Source: Coniferiporia sulphurascens (taxonomy: Eukaryota > Basidiomycota > Agaricomycetes > Hymenochaetales > Hymenochaetaceae). Taken from it: a stretch of DNA of 64,000 nucleotides. The translations under genes were made by a program, and so were the position numbers. Under the pieces are notes generated by a model. That model did not search any database and had not been told where the DNA came from. It saw only the letters and a program-made list of their open reading frames with translations. The stretch spans positions 1,054,001 through 1,118,000 of the forward strand of contig NBBA01000001.1 in assembly GCA_002794785.1 (NCBI GenBank). Direction: 5' to 3'. Position 1 is the stretch's first letter. Every line of letters begins with the position of its first letter. Below, one piece after another: positions 41,739-60,246 of this stretch.

Positions 41739-42893
41739 ATGGACAAGTGCTCTACGGAAGTTATCTCTCACATCGTCGATTTCGCTTGTCTGGGACCTGA
41801 AGGCGGTCAAGTCGCGCGCCAACTCAGGCTCGTCTCCAGATACATTCAAGACGTCGCGGCGCTTTTCGAGTTTCGTGCTCTGGCTATAGTTGGACCGCAC
41901 ATGCTCGAAGGTGCCTTGGCAAGGCTCGAGAAGGCAAACGAGGACGTCTGCGCGCGCGGAGGAGGAAATTTGGGCATCCATTACTTATTCCTCAGCGATT
42001 ACGCGAGCAAACATGCGCGTGCTCTTGGCACGATTCGCCCAGAAGGCTGTCGGTACGAACACAGCCAAGAAGGCTCGGCAGTCATCGAGGAGTACTTTGC
42101 CGAGAAAGAACGCTTCTGGGGGCCAGCTGCACGTGTTCTTGCCCTTGCCAGTCCAAGTCTCCGTTCGCTCACCGTTTTGGCTTTTGACTCGTTCGAGGGT
42201 CATCGGTGTTTATCTTACAATGGCGGCCTGCGGCGTGCAGAGCGGGGCATTCTCAGCGCTCTGTCTGGATTGCATCTTCCTTTATTGACAGATATGTGCG
42301 TAAAGCACGACCTTCGATATCATGGAGATCCAGAAAGCTTTTGGGTCCCTCTAACGATGCCCGCGTTGCGGCGAATGTCTATAATAAACGACTGGGCACC
42401 ATACATGTTCAATCGTAATCGGTCCATCCACACGTGTCCTCTCCTTCTGGACATGCATACACGGTACCCCTTGCTTGAGAGCCTCCACCTGCGCGACAAT
42501 CAGTTCAGCGAGCTCTCAAGGCTGATGGCGGTCGTATGCGGGCACACGCAGTTCGACCCGGACGCGCTCGACGAGCCATGTGCCATGCAGCATCTTGACG
42601 ACGGGAAGCTACCCGGGGCATTACGTTCGGTTACGCTAGAGTTCGGACCCGTCCCTGCCGAGATGTTCGATATCTTTTCCCGAATTCGGTTCTTTGGCGA
42701 TCCTAGCGAGGACTTTGCCCCTCCCGACGGTACGGGGACGATGGTCCGAAGGAGGCTCCCGTCGCTCGTTGAAGCGATGGCGCAACACCCGGTGGCGGGA
42801 CTTTCGTTGGTTGTACCCACTAAGCCATCCTGTGAAGGGGAATTTGACGGGCTTTACGAGAACTGGAGAAGCTCGCAATGCGGTGCGATTTAG
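41739..42893 (+). CDS. F-box-like family member 6, divergent (384 aa)
   Basis: It starts MDKCSTEVISHIVDFACL, with an F-box-like core RQLRLVSRYIQDVAALFEFR and the GPHMLEGALARLEKA segment equivalent to PEQLKRTIVGIEKA. The C-terminal two thirds keep the overall layout (LALASPSLRSLTVLA, LPLLTDMCVKH, LLESLHLRDN) but few identities with the other members. It is therefore an older paralog or a separate subfamily. It is intronless and intact. TATAAAA about 40 bp upstream may be its core promoter. No transposon is inserted in or next to it. Confidence 0.72.
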   Translation: MDKCSTEVISHIVDFACLGPEGGQVARQLRLVSRYIQDVAALFEFRALAIVGPHMLEGALARLEKANEDVCARGGGNLGIHYLFLSDYASKHARALGTIRPEGCRYEHSQEGSAVIEEYFAEKERFWGPAARVLALASPSLRSLTVLAFDSFEGHRCLSYNGGLRRAERGILSALSGLHLPLLTDMCVKHDLRYHGDPESFWVPLTMPALRRMSIINDWAPYMFNRNRSIHTCPLLLDMHTRYPLLESLHLRDNQFSELSRLMAVVCGHTQFDPDALDEPCAMQHLDDGKLPGALRSVTLEFGPVPAEMFDIFSRIRFFGDPSEDFAPPDGTGTMVRRRLPSLVEAMAQHPVAGLSLVVPTKPSCEGEFDGLYENWRSSQCGAI

Positions 42894-45800
42894 TATTTTG
42901 ACACACTGTACGTACGTCTTTATGCTTGACTTCTCCTTGTTATGGCTTGCTGATCTTTACTAGTTTTTAGAGATAAGTTTTAGTTTTCGGACGTGATGAT
43001 TGTTCGCTTAATAGGTACAGTACTAGCTGTGAATGATAAATAATGCGGATTAGAATGCCTGTGCGCTTTCGTTTATTTTTATCCAGACCCTGGGTGCCGT
43101 AAACTTGTTTAATGAGCCCTACCTTCAATACATCATTCGAGGCCAGTCAAGCATATACCTTGCGCAGCTCACCCACTGCCTTTTCTTTTTGCAAACTGTG
43201 TCAGACCGAAGAGGGGGGTGCATGGATCTGCCGTAGACTCGGAAGCGATGTGAACACCCCGCACCTCTAGGTGATATTGAACGTTTCAGCTGAGCTTTCC
43301 ATGTGGCGTTTTATTAAACCCATTAACTGCGGATCCCGTTCTGCATCAGATGTGGGGTGAGAATCGTATCAAGCATCGTGCAGTATGGGGAAGGGGGGTG
43401 ATGGTGGTTGTGTATCATCTTGTGGTATCGTATCACGTCGCTCGTGGCGTGTGGGGTGTGTTACCTGTATGTCTGGGGTTATCTGGTGGGTCGAGAGTAT
43501 GCGTATGCGTAGGGATGAGGTAACGTTGTGTGGTCCTCTGTGATGTTACAATAAACGATGGTGCAAGTTCGCCGAGAAATTTACAATTGTATGAATGCCT
43601 TTTTTGGGCCGGCCCGCTCGGCCGAGGCGGGAGATGAACTTTCTCTACTGAAAATAAACATACATGTAAACTCGTTTCTGTCTAGCTAATGTATCGAGCT
43701 TGCCTTGTGTGTGGAGCACCGTGACGGATGTGTCCCGGGCCGTTCAGTGAGAGCCTTGGTTTAGGCTAGATATGTAGTTCTAAATGTACACGATATGTGT
43801 ATGGTTAGAACTCCGGCCGTGAAGGCCGACCTTTGGTGAAGGCGCTCATCGGGGAACTCCGGACTTCTGGATTATACTTGGATGGATTGTTAGCTCTCAG
43901 AAGCGTCAAGGATGCTAGATTAGTTCCGAGTTCGAGAACCAAGGGATCCTAGACATGGTCACGCAGGCCGATGGGCAACTTGGGGGTTGTGGTTGCTAGA
44001 CCGTGCGCGCTAATTTTGCATGCTTGTTCAGCTGTCGTCTGGAGGTCGTACTTATGGACGAGATAAGAGTGCCAGATATAGATGAAAAAATGGTGTGTAT
44101 ACAACAATGCTGTAGTGTGGGTAAGCGTCCACAGGATGTTATTGTTATTGTGCGGAAAGAAGTACTTCCTCAGGAGTGGGCTTGCTTACTTTAACTGGGA
44201 AAATCGTCTTCAGACGTTCAAATGGGTATTCCGGCTTATTATTGATTGACGAAAGCTGTGATCTATCGTATCATAAGAGGGAATGCCTGGATCTATATTA
44301 GAAGCAATAGAACAGTTATCGAGGAAGGGAAGTGCCTGATCATGAGTGCCTTAATGTGGATTCCCTTGTTAGTAAGCTCTGATTCTACATGGAGCTTGCC
44401 ACGCACCTAAGCCGGTATCTTTGCGTGTGAGTACTTACGGACGAGACTTCCGAACTGAATCGACGTCACGGTCCTGTGCTCAGGCTGTTGTCAGAGAACT
44501 GACGTTCTTGCTTGAATTAACACATCGGGTGGGAAAAAGAGGCGCGGAGAACCCCGATTTGAATGAATAGGAGGCGCCGAGGATCTGGAGTCTGGTGCCT
44601 CAGATCGTATAGAATACGTCTTCTGCTGGAGAGCCACCGGAGGAAGAGAGGAGATGGGTGCACGGTGCGTCGGCAAGGGGGGGGTAAAGATAACTACTAG
44701 GTCGAGTCGGCTCGGGATGGTGTTATTATGGTATATTGGAGACTTATTTGAGGATCTCGATTGAGCAGTACTCATATTGTCCCCTGATCTTCAAGAGGGA
44801 TCAGGATGTGCTGACTTCAAGAGGGGGACTCGGAGCGGTGGCGGTGCGCAACTTGGTTGTATTAAATGATTGAGTTGCCTTTCTGGGACGCAAATCAGTG
44901 TGGTAAGATGATCGACGCCGCGGCGCGACGGCAACCGCGAACACGAGTACGGCACACGGACGGACGGGCGCGCGGAGGAGTGATCATGGAAATCTGTTTG
45001 GCGAGGGGTGAGGTGAAAGGATGGTATAACTGCCGAGGGACTGACTGCGGGGCGCTTGCATTCAAGTTCCCCTGAGCTATTCGTACTTCTGTCTGGGAAG
45101 TCCGGTTGTCTGGGGCAGCTATCTGGTATTCCAGGTCGTCTATCCAATTCATTCAGATTTGATTTGGTGGGGCACGCGTTCGTTGCCTGCGAGCGGGCTG
45201 GCTGGCCGCGAACCTTCTTTTTTCTTTCTCTTTGTGCGGTTCCCTCTATAGGCAATTTAGCCCTTCTATTTAAACCGGCTGGTTCGCGGCTTACGTGGCC
45301 CTTCCGGGGTGTGTATATGCTGTGGCGCGGGTTTTATAAGTCGGTTAGTGGTTAGTCCTCGTTTTCTTGACTTCGTGTTATCTTACATACCTGGGCGCGT
45401 GGATAGATTAAAATTTAATTATATGGAGCGCCGTATTGAAATATACCCACATTAAAAATAGGTATGCTGGATGAGCGCGTGATGGTACTGCTCTGGTAAA
45501 CATTCGCGTTCGAGTCTACTGAGCATATGTGAATGCGGTGTGCTTGCAAGCTTCAAGTTTACTACGAGCAAGGTTAATCTGCGCAGTGCCGGCGGCATGC
45601 GCTGAGTGGGCTGAGATGATGGGCTGACCGTGATCGCATGGAAGCAGTTCATCTCTTTGTTAAGGCCGAACTACAGATAAGTAGACGGCACAAGCAGCCG
45701 AGCGTTTCAAGGGGGGAACAGGGATAGACGATTGTGACTGGATGAAGTCACATATGGCGTTACACTATTTGCGAATGTTTTTTGGGAGTCGCAGGCGAGT

Positions 45801-46112
45801 GGAGGCCGAGCTCGCTGTCTGTCCATCACTCCCCGACATCGTCCCCGTCGTCTGCTGCCCCTCCTTCACCCCTTGCTCGCTGTCCTGCACAGCGAGCACC
45901 CCTGTGATACCGCCCAAAAAATTACGTACGTCCCTCGTTCCCTCGTCCCTCCCCCTCTCCCCCGCGTCGCGCGCCCGTCCTGACCCGCACGGCGACGTGT
46001 CGCCCTTGTTATCGTTCCCAGCCCGCCGCTGTGATTCGCGCGCGCAGCGTCCCAAAAGCCGACAACGCCGCTGCAACCGCCGCACAAGCAGCAGACGACA
46101 CGCGCGCCTTCG
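42894..46112. other. gene-poor interval of 3.2 kb
   Basis: Frames at 44775-44491 and 45255-44791 (minus) are Pro/Ser/Arg-rich with no motif and may be spurious. I see no RNA gene or repeat. From about 45.85 kb the plus strand becomes C/T-rich, typical of a fungal promoter and 5' leader for the following gene. Confidence 0.45.
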
Positions 46113-49041
46113 ATGGCACTCGTCGCCGCACACGACTGGCCCAACGACATGGAAAGCAGGCAGCAACGCCCCCACGCCAACACCGCGCCCGTGCAGGTGC
46201 AACACGACCCCTCAGGCCAGAGCGCCGTTGCAGCTGCAGCAGCCGTACAACAGTCACCCGTGCCGTATGCGCAGCCCCAGTACGGCTACCCCCATCCCCA
46301 ACAGCCGCAATGGAATATGGGCAACATGGGCATGAATGGTATGAATATGAACATGGCCGCCCAGCCCGGCTATTTCCCGCCGATGCAGTACTACCCCCAA
46401 CATTACCCCCACCCCCAACAACAACAGCAACAGCAACAACAGCCAATGCATCAGCAGGGTAGCCCGTACGGCCAGCCACCTCAGATGTTCGATCCAAATG
46501 CGCACTTCGCTCAGTGGGCATACCAGCAGATGATGTTCAGTAATCAGCAGACACATCAACTTTCCGTCTCGCCCGGCGCGGCCCCGCAACAGCGAGCGCG
46601 CTCTGGCTCGCATTCAGGCTCCAACGCTGGTACGCCGACAAGCGAGTACTACCAGGCGCCAGCGCCGTTCGGGCAAACCCGTTATCAGGCCGGTACTCCG
46701 CCGCCGCTTTCGTCCCCCAGAACAGCACCAGCAATTCTTACCAGGGGTTTCATCCATATCGCCGCCCAGATCGTGGTGACCGACGCCCACACCTGGAAGC
46801 CACATCGAGTACGGGCAGCAACGGCAACAGCGGCTCTTTCCAGCCTCCATATGCACGCGCGGACGCTGCCGGGAGCACATCATCCGTCAACTCCTCCTCG
46901 AGTACTTCCCATCGCTCGCGTACCAACTCAGGTACGAGCGCAAATGGATCCGTGCGTCCGCAGCACCAACATCAGCACCCGCACACTCAGAAGCATACCC
47001 CACGTCAGTCCTCAACGTCGTCGTCGTCGTCTTCCGTTCCGCGCAGTACATCATCCTCGAGCACCCCTTCTGCACCTTCGGCTCGGGTCCCGGTTCCAAC
47101 TACCCCGGCACCGCGCACCGCGCGTCCATCGCCACTCTCCCAGGGATCTACTCTTTCTGTCGCCGATCGACGCAAATCCCGAGATGATAGTGACCTTGCT
47201 GCCATGATGAGCAGCACTAGCATAGGGCTGGACGGCGGGCAGACCTCAGGTCCCCCGATGGCACGCAGTGGGCTGAAAGGCCGTCTTCGTCGGGCTTTGT
47301 CCTTCAATGCTGCGCAGACGCTAAGAGAAGAGGAGGAGGAAGCTGCTGCTGCGGCTGCCGGGAGCAGTGGCAAGAAAAAAGAGAAAGCGAAAGATGGCGA
47401 AACAGAGACTGACACTGACGGCGCGAGCATGGCGACGAAGAAGACGAAGAAGAGCCTGCGTATGTTCAACTCACGCTTCAATGCATCTACGGACAATATC
47501 TCTTTGTCGTCAACCGTCTCGTCTGCGAGTGTCATGATTCGCAAGCTTGGCTCTATGGGCCGGCTTGCGCGCCGCAACTCGCTCGCGGGTATTACCTCCC
47601 TCTTTAAGGATAAGGATAAAGACAAAGATAAGGACGGCGAGGAAGTCGATCCGAAAGGCAAGAAATTGAAGGGCAAGGGCCGCAAGGCGGAAGCGAGTGT
47701 CTCCCTTGTCACCGCGGAGCTCGAGCGCTCGAACGATTGGTCCGCACTAGGCATGGAAGGCCTCTCGCCGGCTGCGAAGCTCGCGCGCCAGCACACACTC
47801 AAGAGTAATGCGGAGGCTGCGGCGCGTGCGAAGGCGCAACAGGAGGCGCAGGCCGCTGCCGCCGCCGCCGCTTCTACCACGCCTGCGCCGGGTTCGGGTG
47901 CTGCGGGCGGCGCCCCGGTCCCGACGACGTGGGAACAGAATACGGCGACGCGGCATGCTGCTGCGATGGGTGTCGTACGGGAAGATGGGATGCGCGTTGT
48001 TGTAGAGGAGGATGACTCCGATGAGGAGAACGCTGGCACAGGTCCTGGTATTGGGATGCGGCGATCGGAGGAGCAGGGGCACGGAAGTGGAAGTGATGAG
48101 GATAGCACGTGGCATGGACATGGACAAGAGGATGAGGAGGAGGATGTGACGATCCGCCTTGGCGGCAACAGGGGCGTATTGGACGATGTGGGAAGCGGCA
48201 ACGGACATGAAGACGATATGGACAGCACAGATGAGGCTTGGGCAGTCAATATCAGACGCAGTGTCGAGCGAGCACGCGTGCCTGCAAAGGGCATTCTGAA
48301 GAGTGCGTCTCTTATCTTTGCTCTTCTCGATTGACGCTGACGATATTAACGTGTATAGATGCAGGGTCATACATGCAGGATGCAATCATCGAGGGTCCCA
48401 GTGCGCCGTTCGCTCAGCGCGTGCGCGCAAACTCGTATGACTCAGTTCCGACACATGCGAATGAAGCCGCTGGACCTTTGGCACGTATGCCGTCTCCGGA
48501 CCCGGACCATATTGACGGGCTGCACAGGCACGGCTCACATCGTACAGGCGCTAAGGACTTGGCGGGCCGCCACTGCTGCCGCCGCTTTCCTTCGGCTCGC
48601 CGACGTCAATAACCCTCTTCCTCAACTTCATCCTCCTTGGCAACGGATAACGCAAGCACGGGTGCACGCTCGGCCGTGTTCAATCATCCTGGGCTTAACA
48701 GTTCGGAGCCGACTTTATCGACGATGCTCACTAGTCCGCCAACGCTGACGCACCGCGCGGCGACGACGCCGGCGAAGCGGCTCGCGTTTGCAACGAATTT
48801 GAGTGTATACGACACGTTCCCGCCTAATGTTTACGATCGCCGCAGTGAACCTGCAACATGGAGTCGACTCACGCCTGCGCTTGCGCAGCGCATTAAGGAA
48901 GAGCTCAACTCGTACAAGATGGAGGAGATGGAAGTGCATGCCGCAAGTCGAGTGCAGTGCGTTACTTTCTTTCCCTTCGTGTCCCGTAGACTGATGTATG
49001 TTTTTGTGGTCTTGTCTTTCAGCACGCAGTTTTTTGTTTGA
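46113..49041 (+). CDS. BNI4: Bni4-like protein (PP1 targeting subunit for chitin synthase)
   Basis: In yeast, Bni4 tethers PP1 and chitin synthase III at the bud neck; the C-terminus here has its signature. After KRLAFATNLSVYDTFPP, where RLAF fits an RVxF-type PP1-docking motif, come VYDRRSEPATWSRLTPALAQ, IKEELNSYKME and HTQFFV. Exons are about 46113-48302, 48359-48956 and 49023-49041, with introns of 56 and 66 bp. The N-terminal half is Gln/Pro/Tyr-rich, then Ser-rich, with Lys-Asp runs and the conserved KGILKNAGSY. The frame changes near 46.70 kb without an obvious intron. A stretch near 48.55-48.62 kb reads best in another frame (LPPLSFGSPTSI) and has an in-frame TAA at 48610. Indels, assembly errors or unseen introns could explain this. 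Confidence 0.8.
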
Positions 49042-51043
49042 CGCTGTGCGTTGCGTAGACAATTTTTGCTACCAACTCATGACTTTTTTTCTTTCTTTAT
49101 TCCTCGGTTCTGTTCCGCTCACTCACCCGCTTCCCCACCCTACCAATGAAAAAATTGTCTCCCAGTCTAGCTCATTCCACCCGCATCTGCATCTTCCATC
49201 CTCCCGGTCATCTTCAATACCCTCATGCCCAGTCACGGCCTCCTCCACCCCTCCCCCCCCACTTGCTGTTTTCCTTACTTTCCATTCTGATCCCATGTTT
49301 AACGTCTTATGCTGCGCGCGCTGTTGCGCTGCCGGCCGCCTGGAGCACACACCCCATAGGCTATCGCACCGTATACCCTAGTTCTCTAGCCCACTTTGTG
49401 TAAGCGCCTAATCAATGCATCTGTTTCTTTTCTTTTCCTTCCCTCCCGCGTCGTCGCTGCATTTCTGACTCTCTCGCTCTCGCTTTTTGGTGTTCGGTGT
49501 ATGCACGCTGCGTTATGCAGGTCTGCAACATCTATATGCGTTCGCCTCCCGCGGCGCTACAGTGGGCGTCGGTCATAACGGTTGCGATGTCGACGGCGGT
49601 GTTACTTAATCAGCGCAGACGTTAAAAACCAAGCCTTTCTTTAATCTCTCCTGTCACTTTTTGTTGTCCACTCGTTTACCGATCTGATATCTGCATTTGT
49701 CTCTTACATCCGGATGGACCGTTTTGTTCCCCCCCCCCCTTTCCCCTCTTTCTCTCTCTTTCTCGCACCTCATTGCCTTCCTTAGATACGATTACGGACT
49801 TTCGTTCAGTTCGGTGCGGTTCGCTTTTTGCTGCTTTGTTTTTGTTTGCTATCTGCCGCCCTGGGATTTAAACCATTTGCGCGTCGGCGGCGACGTCGAT
49901 GTCGACTCGACTCGTGGTTTGGGCGTGTCTCCCGGTGTCGTCGGTCTGCTGCATCGTCTGTCGGGAGCCCCGGGGTTCGCTTCACCTTTTTTCCATCACA
50001 TTCACGTTCACCTTCTTTGCACTCTTTATCAGGTTTGGCTTCATCTTGGCGCTTTTCCTCTTACTTTTTTTTTATCCCCCTCCCTCCGGGCGCGCCTCCC
50101 TCCGCCACTCAACCGTTCCTGTCCCTGTTGCTGTTGCTGTTGCCGACACTCGTCTTCGTTCCTTTTCTCCTTGCTTCTTCCCCATTCCGTTCCTTGTTCT
50201 CCTTTCTTCCTTTTTACGTTCCTTCTTTCCTTCCTTCTTTCTTTCTTTCTCTCCTTTTACGTCTCCAATTCCCGATCCCGATCCTGACTCCTCAGTCCGC
50301 TCCCGCCCTGTGGCCCTGATCCAAATATTACATTGTATATCGGTTGGTAACATAATATATCCTGCACATGCCATACATATGCAGTATGCGGCTGCGCTTT
50401 CTTGCGTTGTTGCGACTAGAACTTCTTTCTTTATTCACTGGGTGTGGGTGTCGGGGTCCTGCTTTGTGCCTTAATTTTTTTTGTGGAGTTGTTGGAGTTG
50501 GTCTTGGGCTTGCTTGGTACGTACTGCGCACGTGCGATATGATACAGCATGGGCGAATGTTCCAGTGTCCGGTGTATCATGAAGTGTGGTGGGATCACAA
50601 TTACTGCTCAATACGGCCTCTTCCTCATGGACGAGATTTGATTTTACTTCGACGATACAGCGGCGTAGTCAGGCATGCATACAGTTACAGTATGCATCAG
50701 GAATCCTCAGCCGGGACTTCCCCCGACAGACAGAAAATCATTAACCGCGGATGTAGATTTGCAAGAGGGGGAACGGACGACGACATTTTGTCTAGCCAAA
50801 AAAAACTTATGAAATGCAATATTCTACACGGGCGAGTGACATACTGGTTGGTTGGTTGGTTGGTTGGTTGGTTGGTTGGTTAGGAGGGGATGTATATATG
50901 TATGTACGTAAAATGGGGAGCGGAAGCGGGCGAACGATGGCCGGTACGCGTCCCCAGTTGAAAAGAAGAAAAAGGAAAGTAGAAGGAAAGGAACGAAAGC
51001 ACGCTATTCAACCCCATCGGTCAGTCCATCCGACACGCGGGGA
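49042..51043. other. intergenic between convergent BNI4-like and RPB1 genes
   Basis: The plus strand has long C/T tracts (for example 49725-49770 and 50215-50260), giving false Ser/Leu/Pro-rich frames. I see no gene. Confidence 0.6.
50846..50881. repeat. microsatellite (GGTT)9
   Basis: Nine perfect GGTT units, 36 bp, about 160 bp beyond the RPB1 stop. Confidence 0.95.
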
Positions 51044-57512
<6,469 letters not shown>

Positions 57513-58198
57513 GATGGCAAAGACAAAGGTGACGACTCAAAGAAGTGGGCGTAAGCGCGCACAATTAGGGGCAGGGCAAAAAAAGAAAAAACTGAAAAGA
57601 GAAAAAAAGTTTATAATATACGTGAAAAGGTTTTAAAGTATGCGAAAAGAGATTTTTGAAGAGTCTTTAGCAGAAGCGGCCGAGAAAGGGCGTCTGCGAG
57701 TGTTTTCGAACAAGAACAGCTGAGGCCAAGCCACGCAAACGACGGAGCAAAAGCTGATTCTGAGACACAGAGCCGGTCGATCGAAAGGCGTTCAGAACAG
57801 CCAATGTCGCCGGTGTCGTCGATAAGGGGAGCGTCGGCGCTGAGGTCGACGGAGAGAAGACCTGCTGGTGTCGTTGACGAAGACGACAGCGACAAGGTCG
57901 TGGTTGGAGGCAGAGGAGGATCATTTCTCCCACGCGCCATGCTCCGACCGAATACAGGCTGCACAGCCCCAATTTGCTAAGCGCGCGCACCGCAGCCATG
58001 CCGTTTACTTACGGTCGTGCTCACAGCTAACAGCCTTAAAATTTAGGTGATCTTCCAGAGCCTCGGAAGGGGAGACTCTCACATAAAAATAAACCAGGAC
58101 TACCCTGTCTCACATTACTAAGACTAAACCCTAGTCTCATAGATTCCCACTTCATAAACATACGTACATACGTGCATGCACATACCGGTACACTTTTG
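57513..58198. other. intergenic upstream of RPB1, downstream of the aminotransferase
   Basis: Two overlapping minus-strand frames of 110-117 codons (57999-57667 and 57964-57611) have no motif that I recognise. They may be the RPB1 leader or a small unidentified gene. Confidence 0.4.
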
Positions 58199-59640
58199 TC
58201 ACTCACACTTCACACTCCAGCCCTCCCACTCGAACCTGCCCTCCTGGATAGCCTCAATCCTGTCCAAAAGGGAATCCGCCACGGGTGAATCCTCGGGAAG
58301 CACAATATCCTCTTCGTTGTACCCGATGCGATCCACAGACGCAACGATAGCTGCCGTACCAACGCAGAACGCCTCGAGGAGCACACCCTTCGCAGATAGT
58401 TCTTTTAATTCGGAAATGGTAATCACTCGCTCTTGCGTATGGAAACGCAAGGCCGGTGACAGCCCAGGTAGGGGAGCCTTGGTGGAATGCACCTCTACAA
58501 GCGCAAGCACCGACGCGCGCGTTACGCCAGGAAGAATAGTCCCGTCGAGTGGGGGCGTTATGAGATCCAGCTCGCCATCCTCGCGCTTTATAACAATGAA
58601 GAAGTTCATCGCACCCGCTTCGGTAATCCTGTGGTCTTCACCGAAGAGCCAAAGCACCTGCTTGTATCCGCGTGCGGCCGCACGACGCTGCGGCTCAAAC
58701 GTTGGAGCGTAGTTAATGCCGAGTTTATATCCACCGGTTCCACCTGGCCAGGAGCGAACACTGTCATGTACGGCATAAAGTGAGACTCGCCGTGAGTCCG
58801 CGCCGAAGTAAGGCCCCGTCGGGCTGCAGATTATGTATATCATCGCGTGCGTCGATGCAGCGACGCCGAGTGCTGGGAATGTTTCTTGTCAGGACATCGT
58901 CAACAGGAAATGGGGAGGGACAGGCATACACGCGCGTGTACCGATCATTGTCGGGCGGATGTATAAGCTATGTCCAGGCAACGCTGGTATCCAGCGGTGG
59001 TCAACTGCGACGAGCTTTTTTATTAAAGCAAGCAGCGCGTCCGTATCGAACGGCTAAGTTATGGGCAGATCAAAACCTGTTCCAAAATTCGAGTAAAGAT
59101 GAAGGACATACGGGCAGAGCGACGCGCTCTGCAGACGACTTCATACGTTTCATGTTTAAGTCCGGTCTAAACAGTCTCGGTGTGCCGTCCTGACCCAGGT
59201 ATGCTTTCATGCCTTCGAAAAGGTTCGGGCAGTATTGGAAGCATGAAGATGCGGGGTCAAGCTGCAGTGATTGATACGGTTGGATCACCGGGGCAGACCA
59301 GCCTGTTGATGGATCGAAAGATGTTACCAGCATATGGTCCGAAAATATCTGGGTAAATGCTATCAGTCGGCCCGCACCGATTGTCTTATTTCACAAAGCG
59401 TACTTGGCCAAAGACCAAGGTCGAGGGGTCAGGGAGGGGCTTAGGAGATTTAGTCAAGTTCACCGTTAACCCGGAAGGCTGGATGCGAGTTTTCAATCAA
59501 TGAAGGCGCATACACACACTTGAAAGTCCCCTACGCACATCAAGCCCAGCGATTCTTGTCTCCTGCACTGGCGCATAGGCGCCCGCGGATACGGGATCCA
59601 ATTTGGCTCCATTTATTGCTGAGTGACCATCCGCCGTCAT
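58199..59640 (-). CDS. BAT1: branched-chain amino-acid aminotransferase (PLP class IV)
   Basis: It transfers the amino group of Leu, Ile or Val to 2-oxoglutarate. Exons, minus strand: 59640-59539 (start MTADGHSAINGAK), 59478-59404, 59348-59112, 59053-58932, 58872-58199. The joins keep phase and family order: LTKSPKPLP, IFSDHMLVTSFDPSTGW, FEGMKAYLGQDG, FRPDLNMKRMKSSAERVALP, HSLYIRPTMIGTRALG, GGYKLGINYAPT (PLP-binding Lys), EAGAMNFF and VGTAAIVASV. An alternative first donor 4 bp later breaks the frame, so GTGCGT at 59538 is preferred. The N-terminus shows no strong mitochondrial presequence, so a cytosolic form is possible. The symbol is a family label; fungi usually have two such genes. Confidence 0.93.
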
Positions 59641-60246
59641 CACAGTAGAGGCAAGTTGTATGGGGAGATGGGAGATTAGAAGTGCGGTCTATGGGAGACT
59701 CATAGGACAAGATTATAAAGGAATATGCTTCGAGACTTCGAGTCGAGTCAAAGTGTGTGCGAAAAGCAAAAAAAAAGTTCATATGGAGTTCGGAGACCAC
59801 CGAGCCGGCATTACATAAGACGCAGCGGTATGGCTATTTACGTACCTCTTTTTCTCTTTCTCATCTCCCGTCCTGTCTGCGTAGAATGAAGTTTGAACGA
59901 CTTTCAATTCGAAATTGGTACACTTTAGTTCTGGGAAGAACCTGGCGAACTTCGAAGCTGATTAACAATTGTTGGCCGATCATTCCTGCTCCTTCAAGCG
60001 TTTTACTTACGTGGTTTGTCTATGACTTACACGCTGGTGTTAAATATAGGCTTGACGACACTACTAATGCATTGTATCTTGGAGGCGTTTGATACGGCTT
60101 TTGGCTCTGATTTCGCCTCGCTTCAAAAATTTCCCGCGGCGCGTCGTGGCAGATGATGACTCCTTGCCCTAAAGCAATTCCCATTTGTATGGCTCGTTCT
60201 TGGCTTATGCACCTGTGCCGCAACGTCTCTGCTCGTCTCTCCGAAC
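59641..60246. promoter_or_regulatory. divergent promoter region (aminotransferase / UNC93-like)
   Basis: These 606 bp separate two divergently transcribed genes. Short frames have no motif. No specific binding site is claimed. Confidence 0.5.

Noticed and set aside
44491..45255. Two minus-strand frames of 94 and 154 codons
   Set aside because: Low-complexity Pro/Ser/Arg composition, no conserved motif and no splice-supported extension.
46113..47207. Long tail of the 364-codon frame (AAQIVVTDAHTW...)
   Set aside because: After about 46.70 kb the low-complexity Ser/His/Gln-rich reading with conserved continuation is in another frame.
47005..48294. 429-codon minus-strand frame opposite the BNI4-like gene
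   Set aside because: Ser/Pro/Leu-rich antisense shadow of GC-rich coding DNA.
49697..50474. Several Ser/Leu/Phe-rich plus-strand frames of 160-196 codons
   Set aside because: They come from C/T-rich tracts in an intergenic region and overlap in all three frames.
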